DNA from: CG2-30-40-21 sp043806395 | GTDB taxonomy: Bacteria > UBA9089 > CG2-30-40-21 | Reading direction: 5' to 3' | Assembly: GCA_043806395.1 (NCBI GenBank) | Contig: JAZDHC010000004.1 | Span: 1-6,688, forward strand | Length of the DNA: 6,688 bases | Shown here: one piece after another, positions 1-5,083 of the stretch | Layout: the number at the start of each line of letters is the position of its first letter | How positions within the stretch are numbered: position 1 is the stretch's first letter | The notes under the pieces: model-generated | Database searches by the model: none | Told to the model about the DNA's origin: nothing | What the model saw: only the letters and a program-made list of their open reading frames with translations | Translations under genes and position numbers: made by a program

Positions 1-67
1 TCCCCTTGTGGGTGTCCGTCTGTTGATTATCCGTTGCATTTGTGACCGTTTGGTGCGTTTTACGGAC

Positions 68-109
68 AGGGACGAGCCCCCTGCCTTCGCAGGGGCAGGC
101 TCTGTCCCT
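68..109. repeat. GC-rich imperfect hairpin
   Basis: GGGACGAGCC (69-78) pairs with GGCTCTGTCCC (98-108) with one bulged base. Inside it CCCTGC (79-84) pairs with GCAGGG (89-94) around a CTTC loop. No T-run follows on either strand, so it does not look like an intrinsic terminator. It resembles a dispersed palindromic repeat unit. A shorter 7-bp inverted pair, TGTCCGT (13-19) and ACGGACA (62-68), may belong to the same unit, but that is weak. Confidence 0.6.
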
Positions 110-122
110 ACGACAATTTTAG

Positions 123-156
123 TTCCGTAACAACCTGTCGACAGGCTGTTACGGAA
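123..156. repeat. 34-bp near-perfect palindrome
   Basis: TTCCGTAACA (123-132) is the exact reverse complement of TGTTACGGAA (147-156). The centre CCTGTCGACAGG (134-145) is a perfect palindrome. The only mismatch in the 34 bp is A133 against C146. The symmetry has no loop, so it could be a dyad for a DNA-binding protein or recombinase, or simply a dispersed repeat. There is no gene to either side close enough to decide. Confidence 0.7.
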
Positions 157-175
157 TAGGAATTTGGCACGGGCG

Positions 176-230
176 GATTGCGGCTAAAGATGTGATTTCG
201 CTGTACTCCATCACATTTTTAGCCACAATC
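176..230. repeat. 21-bp inverted repeat with 13-nt spacer
   Basis: The left arm (176-196, beginning GATTGCGGCTAAAG) matches the reverse complement of the right arm (210-230, ending TTTAGCCACAATC) at 19 of 21 positions. The spacer is TTCGCTGTACTCC (197-209). The right arm ends 11 bp before the -35 element of the predicted cbiO promoter. No T-run follows that would support a terminator. It is most likely another small non-autonomous repeat, but its position would also suit a transcriptional insulator or operator. Confidence 0.6.
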
Positions 231-241
231 AAAAATAATAG

Positions 242-270
242 TAGACAAATTGCCGGATGAGTTGTATAAT
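242..270 (+). promoter_or_regulatory. Predicted sigma70 promoter upstream of cbiO
   Basis: TAGACA (242-247, five of six consensus bases) is followed after exactly 17 bp by a perfect TATAAT (265-270). The expected start of transcription is near 277. It points at cbiO, leaving a leader of about 267 nt. The leader contains the nested inverted repeat 286-431, so any transcript would fold into a large hairpin before the ribosome binding site. This is the best promoter match I found in the window; it is a pattern match only. Confidence 0.55.
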
Positions 271-285
271 TTAATCGTAACTACT

Positions 286-431
286 TAGTGTTGCGTCAAC
301 TCTCAAGTGTCGCAATATTGCTGTCTGGTTAGTAGGACAATCGTCCCGATTGTACAGGGAATAACCAAGACAATTGCGGAAAACAATCGAGACGATTGTC
401 CTACCGACATTTGAGAATTGACGCAACATTA
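286..431. mobile_element. MITE-like nested inverted-repeat element (146 bp)
   Basis: The outer arms 286-312 and 405-431 are 27 bp each and match as inverted repeats at 24 positions (core TTGCGTCAA). An inner pair of 22-bp arms, 332-353 and 383-404, matches at 21 positions (GTAGGACAATCGTC type). Each inner arm is itself a dyad, ACAATCG-N3-CGATTGT. The element has TA at both outer ends, which would suit a TA-target (IS630/Tc1-mariner type) non-autonomous element, but that assignment is inference. It has no coding capacity. It lies between the predicted cbiO promoter and the gene. Confidence 0.65.
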
Positions 432-543
432 GGTGTTTAGGCTGAAGACTGTTGGCTTGGAAGATGCGAACTGCATCAATAATTCTCCTGTTGCTGTGCC
501 CTCTACAGTCTATCTGCCTGAGCAGTTACAATGGAGAAATATT

Positions 544-1386
544 ATGGATAAAATAGCCTTTGAACTAAGTGATGTTTATTTTTCTTACTTAAGAAAATTT
601 CCAGCCGTTTGTGGTATAGATATGACGATAGAGCAAGGGCAGAAGATTGCCATTATAGGTGCCAATGGTTCAGGCAAGTCAACACTCCTGCACCTTTTGG
701 ATGGGCTTATTTTTGCTGATACGGGCAGTGTTAAATTTTTCGGAAAAGAATTAATCGACGATATTTTTAATGATGAGAATTTCTCAAGGGCTTTCAGACG
801 AAGTGTCGGATTAGTGTTTCAAAACCCAGATATTCAATTATTTTGTCCAACGGTAAAAGAAGACATTGTTTTTGGTCCATTACAGCTTGGAATTGAGAAA
901 AAGGAGATTAAAAAGCGACTTGACGAACTCGTAGCCGTTCTGAATATTGAAGCTTTGCTCAATAGGTCACCTCACCAGTTAAGTATAGGAGAAAAACGCA
1001 AGGTTGCCATAGCCTCATCTTTGATTATGAATCCGGAGATCCTTATCTTGGATGAGCCAACAGCAGGGCTTGACCCGTTAACTACCCGCCATATCATTGA
1101 CTTGCTGCTTCAGGCAAATAATGCTGGCACAACAATTATTACCTCAACCCATGACTTGCATATTGTTGAGGAGATATCTGATTTTGTTTATGTTTTTAGC
1201 CATGATAAGAAAATAATTAAATCAGGCAAAATGAATTTAATACTGGAAGATACCGAGTTGCTTCAGGCAAACAATCTATTGCATATGCATAGCCATCGGC
1301 ATAAAGATAAAATACATATTCATCCTCATACGCACATAGATCATCATGAGGACAATGACAAGTCTGTCAGAGGCGTTCGTAACTGA
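544..1386 (+). CDS. cbiO: Cobalt/nickel ECF-type ABC transporter ATPase CbiO
   Basis: Cytoplasmic ATPase that powers uptake of Co2+ (or Ni2+) with membrane partners of the CbiMNQ type, supplying metal for the corrin genes next door. The 280-residue product has all ABC motifs: Walker A GANGSGKST (39-47), Q-loop Gln93, signature LSIGE (146-150; Ile replaces the usual Gly), Walker B ending in LILDEP (167-172), D-loop GLD (175-177) and switch His203. The tail (247-268) carries ten histidines in 22 residues (HMHSHRH, HIHPHTH, HH), a likely metal-binding or sensing strip. The start at 544 is chosen because GGAG (533-536) lies 7 nt upstream and the family fold begins right after it. The frame stays open upstream to a GTG at 433, but those 37 codons resemble nothing in the family. 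No cbiM, cbiN or cbiQ is visible. Cobalt rather than nickel is inferred from the adjacent cbiGH. Confidence 0.9.
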   Translation: MDKIAFELSDVYFSYLRKFPAVCGIDMTIEQGQKIAIIGANGSGKSTLLHLLDGLIFADTGSVKFFGKELIDDIFNDENFSRAFRRSVGLVFQNPDIQLFCPTVKEDIVFGPLQLGIEKKEIKKRLDELVAVLNIEALLNRSPHQLSIGEKRKVAIASSLIMNPEILILDEPTAGLDPLTTRHIIDLLLQANNAGTTIITSTHDLHIVEEISDFVYVFSHDKKIIKSGKMNLILEDTELLQANNLLHMHSHRHKDKIHIHPHTHIDHHEDNDKSVRGVRN

Positions 1387-1394
1387 AAAACATA

Positions 1395-1423
1395 TTGTAA
1401 TTTGAGTTAAATTATGGTATTAT
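1395..1423 (+). promoter_or_regulatory. Possible weak promoter for cbiGH
   Basis: TTGTAA (1395-1400, four of six) is separated by 17 bp from TATTAT (1418-1423, five of six). It sits in the 81-bp gap after cbiO, so cbiGH could have its own transcription in addition to readthrough. The gap is AT-rich and such matches arise easily by chance. Confidence 0.3.
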
Positions 1424-1427
1424 TGTA

Positions 1428-1460
1428 ACTACTCACTACGGAGACACAGAGAACACGGAG
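1428..1460 (+). repeat. CGGAGACACAGAG-type repeat supplying the cbiGH ribosome binding site
   Basis: The stretch ending in CGGAGACACAGAGAACACGG is a purine-rich repeat of a type I recognise as dispersed in spacers of many environmental genomes. A degenerate relative (GGTCACAGATGATACGGAGA) occurs at 6574-6593. Its terminal GGAG (1457-1460) lies 7 nt before the ATG of cbiGH, so the repeat appears to provide the Shine-Dalgarno sequence. Confidence 0.5.
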
Positions 1461-1467
1461 AATTGAG

Positions 1468-3375
1468 ATGAGATCCAACCCCAAAAATATTAATATATTC
1501 TACATAACAAACAATGGCTTCCGCTTGGCACAAAGACTTGGCACATTTTATCCTGAGGCACAGATAACGAAATTTGAGGCAAGGCTTGTGCCATCACTAT
1601 GGGATTGTTGTCATGCCTTTATCTTTATCATGGCAACAGGCATTGTTGTTCGTACCATTGCCCCCTTGATAAGGGATAAAAAGACAGATCCGGCAGTGAT
1701 TGTGCTGGATGAAAAAGGGGAATTTGCCATAAGTCTCTTGAGTGGACATCTTGGAGGAGCCAATAAAATGGCAAAAGAAATCGCTGAGCTTATGGAAGGA
1801 GAGGCAGTGATTACTACGGCATCGGATGTGAATGGTGTTATTTCCATAGACTTATGGGCTGCGGAAAATGGCTTTATTATTGAAAATTGTCATCTTGTGC
1901 CGCAGATAGCTACCAAACTCTTGAATAATGGGACATTGCAAGTGTATTCAGTCGTAGAGGTAGAGATGCCGCACGAATTTTTGAAGGTGGCTGAGTTAGA
2001 ATTAGCAGATATCCTGATTACTAACAAAACCTCAGATAGAAAAGATCAGCTTTGCTTAAGACCCAAAAACCTTACCATTGGAATTGGTTGTCATCCGGGA
2101 ACGACTGCCGAGGAGATAGAAAACGCGGTACTAAAAATATTCCATGAGTATGGCTTATCCTTTTCATCAGTTTGTTGCCTGTCCACCATTAATCTCAGGG
2201 CTAATGAGCCAGGATTGATCACCCTTGGTCAAAAATATCAATTATCGATAACTGCCTTTACCCCTGAAGAACTAAATTGTGTTGTTGGCATCCCACAGTC
2301 ATTGATAGTATTTAAGGCTACCGGGGCATATGCTGTGGCAGAGCCAGCCGCTATGCTTGCATCAGGGATGTCAGGGTTACTTGTTCACAAACAAAAAATA
2401 GGGAATGTTACTGTAGCCGTGGCAGAAGGCAGAAGGCAGGGATCTGTAGGGGCAATCCTGCCAGAGGTGCTACCTCATTGCAGTTGCCCTCCTGTTTCCA
2501 CGCAGGAAGACAGAAGACAAGAGACAGGAAAAGGATTAACCAAACTCCCAGAACCTCAGAAAATCCCAAGCCCCGAATTTTCAGGGAAAATTTATATTAT
2601 AGGTACTGGACCAGGTAGTATCAAACATCTGACCCCTTATGCCAGAGATTCCATAATCCAATCCGAGGTAATAATTGGATATGGTCATTATCTTTCTCTG
2701 ATTCAAGAATTGATTAAAGACAAGGCAACCTTTTCCACAGGAATGACCCATGAAATAGACAGGTGTAACAAGGCAATTGATGAGGCTTCCTTTGGAAAAA
2801 TAGTAGCGGTTATAAGTGGTGGTGATGCAGGGATTTATGGTATGGCTGGATTAGTGTTTGAGCTAATCAGGGCACGGAGCACCAAGCACGAAAGACAAAA
2901 AATAGATATCGAGGTCATCCCCGGCATCTCAAGCCTTAACGCCTGTGCGTCAAAACTTGGTGCACCACTGATGCATGATTTTGCCTGCATAAGCCTATCA
3001 GACAGGTTAACCCCATGGGAATTAATAGAAAAAAGGCTTGAGGCAGCAACTCAAGCTGATTTTGTCATTGTTTTATACAATCCAAAGAGCAAGCATCGAG
3101 TTATGCAAATTAGCCGTGCAAGGGAGATTATCCTTAAATATAGGGATGCTGAGACACCAGTAGGGATAGTTACCGCCGCTATGAGAAGGGATGAAAAGGT
3201 TGTTATTTCTAATTTGCAGAACATGCTTGACCATGAGATTGACATGCAAACAACTATAATTATAGGCAATTCAAAGACATTTTTATGGCAAGACTGGATG
3301 ATAACGCCAAGGGGATATGAGAATAAACAGTCATACTATCCCCCCTACACTATCCCTGCCTTAAGCAAATCATGA
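1468..3375 (+). CDS. cbiGH: Fused cobalt-precorrin-5A hydrolase / precorrin-3B C17-methyltransferase (CbiG-CbiH)
   Basis: A 635-residue bifunctional enzyme of anaerobic-type cobalamin synthesis. The N-terminal half is CbiG, which opens the ring-A lactone of cobalt-precorrin-5A and releases acetaldehyde. It shows MATGIVVRTIAPL (55-67) and LLSGHLGGAN (90-99), then the C-terminal CbiG domain from about 202 (GIGC 205-208, AEPAA 291-295) to about 319. A linker (about 320-372) is low in complexity. CbiH follows from 373: it uses S-adenosylmethionine to methylate C17 and contract the ring. Its motifs are GTGPG (379-383), GYGHYL (404-409), ISGGDAGIYGMAG (449-461) and VIPGISS (483-489). The ATG at 1468 has GGAG 7 nt upstream. 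The protein runs some 18 residues past the family-typical end ITPRGY and overlaps the 3' end of kpsF by 31 bp. The fusion type is known in other bacteria, and both halves look intact. Confidence 0.93.
   Translation: MRSNPKNINIFYITNNGFRLAQRLGTFYPEAQITKFEARLVPSLWDCCHAFIFIMATGIVVRTIAPLIRDKKTDPAVIVLDEKGEFAISLLSGHLGGANKMAKEIAELMEGEAVITTASDVNGVISIDLWAAENGFIIENCHLVPQIATKLLNNGTLQVYSVVEVEMPHEFLKVAELELADILITNKTSDRKDQLCLRPKNLTIGIGCHPGTTAEEIENAVLKIFHEYGLSFSSVCCLSTINLRANEPGLITLGQKYQLSITAFTPEELNCVVGIPQSLIVFKATGAYAVAEPAAMLASGMSGLLVHKQKIGNVTVAVAEGRRQGSVGAILPEVLPHCSCPPVSTQEDRRQETGKGLTKLPEPQKIPSPEFSGKIYIIGTGPGSIKHLTPYARDSIIQSEVIIGYGHYLSLIQELIKDKATFSTGMTHEIDRCNKAIDEASFGKIVAVISGGDAGIYGMAGLVFELIRARSTKHERQKIDIEVIPGISSLNACASKLGAPLMHDFACISLSDRLTPWELIEKRLEAATQADFVIVLYNPKSKHRVMQISRAREIILKYRDAETPVGIVTAAMRRDEKVVISNLQNMLDHEIDMQTTIIIGNSKTFLWQDWMITPRGYENKQSYYPPYTIPALSKS
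2421..2534 (+). repeat. Low-complexity repeat tracts within the cbiG-cbiH linker
   Basis: Two purine-rich tracts lie in the coding sequence between the two enzyme domains. GGCAGAAGGCAGAAGGCAGG at 2421-2440 is a 7-bp tandem unit, and 2505-2534 holds GAAGACAGAAGACAAGAGA-type units. They encode EGRRQG and QEDRRQETGKG. Both look like spacer repeats rather than protein-coding sequence under selection, and they frame the whole linker. Confidence 0.5.
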
Positions 3376-4307
3376 AGGTGGATAATGCCCTGAACAATAT
3401 TTTCCTCATCAGTAATGGCTAAAGCCGTAATGGAGCATTGCTGCATTATTGCCACTGCGGTTACAGCCAGATCAGAGTCTTTAATGGTTTTTGGATTTTT
3501 GCTCATCGCATCTCTTGCCGTAACATCCCATATATTTTGTTGTCTTTCCATTAGTCTCCGTAAATCCCCATCAGTAATAATGCCCAAGAGTTGTTGCGAG
3601 TCATTGACCACAAGGGTAATACCGAGTTTTTTGGATGTTATCTCAAAGAGTGCGTATTTCATGGTGGTTTCTGGATTAACCATAGGAATCTGATCCCCTG
3701 TGTGCATAACATCTTTTACTGTCAGAAGGAGTCTTTTCCCAAGGCTTCCACCGGGATGGAGTGAGGCAAAGTCTTGTTCCCTAAACCCTCGCTTTTTCAA
3801 AAGGGATACAGCTAAGGCATCACCCATGGCCAAGGTGGCTGTGGTACTGGCTGTTGGTGCCAGACCAAGTGGGCAGGCTTCTTTTTCAACAAGAACGATA
3901 ATAGCAATATCACTGTGTTTTGCCAATGTTGAGGCTGGGTTGCCAGTAAGGCTAATAATCGTGGCACCCCTTCTTTTTATTGGAGCTATAAGCTCTGTTA
4001 TCTCTTTGGTTTCCCCGCTATTAGACAGGGCAATAATAACATCATCCCTTGTGATCATGCCCAGATCCCCATGGGCTGCCTCAGCAGAATGAAGAAAAAG
4101 TGCCGGGCTGCCAGTGCTGGCAAGGGTAGAGGCAATCTTTTTGCCAATTATCCCTGACTTCCCCATACCAGTAACCACAATCCTGCCCTTACAATTATAC
4201 AAAACCTCAATTGCCTGAACAAATGATTCATCAATCCTGTCAATAAGGTTGAGAATTGCTTGAGCCTCAATCCGTAATGTTTCCTTTGCCTGTTCAATAA
4301 TGTTCAA
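3345..4307 (-). CDS. kdsD: D-arabinose 5-phosphate isomerase, KpsF/KdsD/GutQ family
   Basis: Interconverts D-ribulose 5-phosphate and D-arabinose 5-phosphate in the cytoplasm, the first step towards Kdo for lipopolysaccharide or capsule. The 320-residue length is normal. The sugar-isomerase (SIS) domain has TGMGKSG (46-52), SAEAAHGDLGM (74-84), SNSGET (95-100), PLGLAPTAST (146-155) and LHPGGSLGKRL (183-193), whose His184 is the expected catalytic histidine. Two CBS domains follow, about 197-258 (DVMHTGD, GIITDGDLRRLM) and 264-320. The start is TTG: AGGAGG (4320-4315) lies exactly 7 nt upstream, and an in-frame TAA (4310-4308) immediately precedes it. TTG overlaps the TGA of the upstream helicase remnant, suggesting past translational coupling. 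The usual kdsA, kdsB, kdsC and lptA neighbours are absent, so KpsF or GutQ subtype cannot be told from KdsD. Its 3' end overlaps cbiGH convergently. Confidence 0.93.
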   Translation of the reverse strand: MNIIEQAKETLRIEAQAILNLIDRIDESFVQAIEVLYNCKGRIVVTGMGKSGIIGKKIASTLASTGSPALFLHSAEAAHGDLGMITRDDVIIALSNSGETKEITELIAPIKRRGATIISLTGNPASTLAKHSDIAIIVLVEKEACPLGLAPTASTTATLAMGDALAVSLLKKRGFREQDFASLHPGGSLGKRLLLTVKDVMHTGDQIPMVNPETTMKYALFEITSKKLGITLVVNDSQQLLGIITDGDLRRLMERQQNIWDVTARDAMSKNPKTIKDSDLAVTAVAIMQQCSITALAITDEENIVQGIIHLHDLLKAGIV

Positions 4308-4797
4308 TTAAATTCCTCCTGTGTATACTTCCATCCATTCAGCAAACATTTTCGCTTTTCATTTTCGCTTAAAACAATTTGGCAGTCTTCCCAGTTTATG
4401 CTATTGACTGCTTGCTTTTCATATTTGATTTCAAAAGGATGCTGCATTGGCACAGCATCAATAATCTTTTCGGCATCGGCCTTTTTGCCTATTGCTACCT
4501 GTATCCATACATCCTCCAGCACATCGGGCAGTTGTCCGAAAATATCGCTGATATTTTGCAGCCGTTTTGATAGCATAGAATGAACACGATCTTCAACTGA
4601 GCCTTTATATCGCATATTGTATTTAGCACTTTATCACTTTGCTGACCTATTCGTTGAATACGACCTTTTCTTTGCTCTAACCTTGTAGGGTTCCACGGTA
4701 AGTCCAAATTGATTAAAGTTCCGAGTGTTTGCAGGTTTAATCCTTCAGAAGCTGCATCCGTACCAACAAGAATTTTAATCTTTCTTGATTTGACCAT
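4304..4797 (-). pseudogene. C-terminal remnant of an SNF2-family (SF2) helicase, frameshifted
   Basis: About 165 codons survive of a protein family that usually runs to many hundreds of residues. The first frame (from 4797) holds helicase motif V as GTDAASEGLNLQ and motif VI as QRKGRIQRIGQ. Near 4619-4621 one base seems to be missing: the reading continues in another frame as NMRYKGSVEDRVH and on through FGQLPDVLEDVW and HPFEIKYE to a natural-looking end, EEFN. The N-terminal helicase lobe is absent; three bases upstream of the first ATG (4797) begins a MITE-like repeat, and an in-frame TGA (4800-4798) directly precedes that ATG. The tail resembles large RapA-like and DISARM DrmD-like helicases, but the subfamily cannot be fixed from the fragment. 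Its final TGA overlaps the kdsD start. It is most likely a non-functional relic. Confidence 0.85.
4315..4320 (-). promoter_or_regulatory. Perfect Shine-Dalgarno that fixes the TTG start of kdsD
   Basis: On the - strand AGGAGG is followed by AATTTAA and TTG, a 7-nt spacing. The site lies inside the last codons of the helicase remnant (it encodes the QEE before its C-terminal FN). It settles the unusual start codon. Confidence 0.85.
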
Positions 4798-4800
4798 TCA

Positions 4801-4948
4801 GGGACGGTTCACTTTCATCGTTTTTCATATGATTCCTTTCGGGCAAGGAGACATCATCTACAGAATACAACCCCCTAACCCCCTTTTCTAAGGGGGAATA
4901 TTGCACTCTCAACTAACCGCAAGCTTTCAAACAAAGGTGAACCGTCCC
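4801..4948. mobile_element. MITE-like element with 12-bp terminal inverted repeats (148 bp)
   Basis: GGGACGGTTCAC (4801-4812) is the exact reverse complement of GTGAACCGTCCC (4937-4948), and the similarity continues a few bases inward with a one-base slip. The interior has no gene and contains the CCCCCTAACCCCC hairpin at 4867-4899. No target-site duplication is evident in the flanks. One end abuts the truncated helicase. It could be a transposase-dependent MITE or a REP-type palindromic unit. Confidence 0.65.
4867..4899. repeat. CCCCCTAACCCCC hairpin repeat, copy 1
   Basis: This 33-bp unit matches 6597-6629 at 32 of 33 positions. It contains the stem CCCCCTT/AAGGGGG around a 4-nt loop. A sequence of this type is a common dispersed repeat in environmental bacterial genomes. 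It lies inside the 148-bp element rather than at its ends. Confidence 0.75.
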
Positions 4949-5043
4949 GATTTTTCGCATCTTTGCGCCTTGCCATCATCGACTTGATTGAGTTTTTAGA
5001 GGCGCCCTGAAGACTCTGAATTTGAACGGCACTGTACAATTTG
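4949..5043. repeat. Non-coding spacer with a CGCATCTTTGCGCCTTG-type repeat
   Basis: No frame on either strand gives a recognisable protein. On the - strand, 4974-4951 reads GGCAAGGCGCAAAGATGCGA followed by AAAA, a repeat type I recognise from spacers of other environmental genomes. The rest (4975-5043) is unassigned sequence. I looked for a continuation of the helicase here and found none. Confidence 0.45.
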
Positions 5044-5083
5044 GGTAATAGGGTAAGACCGTCCTACCGATTACCTTATTACC
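5044..5083. repeat. 13-bp inverted repeat overlapping the folC stop codon
   Basis: GGTAATAGGGTAA (5044-5056) pairs with TTACCTTATTACC (5071-5083) at 12 of 13 positions, the exception being a possible G-U pair. The loop is 14 nt. The right arm includes the folC stop (5073-5071) and its last codons. No T-run follows in the direction of folC transcription, so an intrinsic terminator is not supported, although a stem at the end of the mRNA could still protect the transcript. Confidence 0.6.

Noticed and set aside
433..543. N-terminal extension of cbiO from a GTG at 433
   Set aside because: The 37 extra codons start two bases after the repeat element, match nothing in the family, and the ATG at 544 has a GGAG 7 nt upstream.
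286..543. Cobalamin or nickel-cobalt riboswitch in the cbiO leader
   Set aside because: I found no B12-box-like sequence and no matching fold; the structure is explained by nested inverted repeats.
1611..1847. 78-codon open frame on the - strand inside cbiGH
   Set aside because: It is a shadow of the conserved CbiG N-terminal domain with no start signals.
3700..4092. 130-codon open frame on the + strand opposite kdsD
   Set aside because: It is antisense to the conserved isomerase domain, has no ribosome binding site and no recognisable content.
4304..4615. Independent 103-residue protein starting at the ATG at 4615
   Set aside because: There is no ribosome binding site before it, and it reads as the frameshifted continuation of the helicase remnant.
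4709..4891. 60-codon open frame on the + strand across the element and helicase remnant
   Set aside because: It runs antisense through the helicase motif V region and into the repeat, with no family resemblance.
5044..5083. Intrinsic terminator of folC
   Set aside because: The stem is plausible, but no run of T follows it in the direction of folC transcription.
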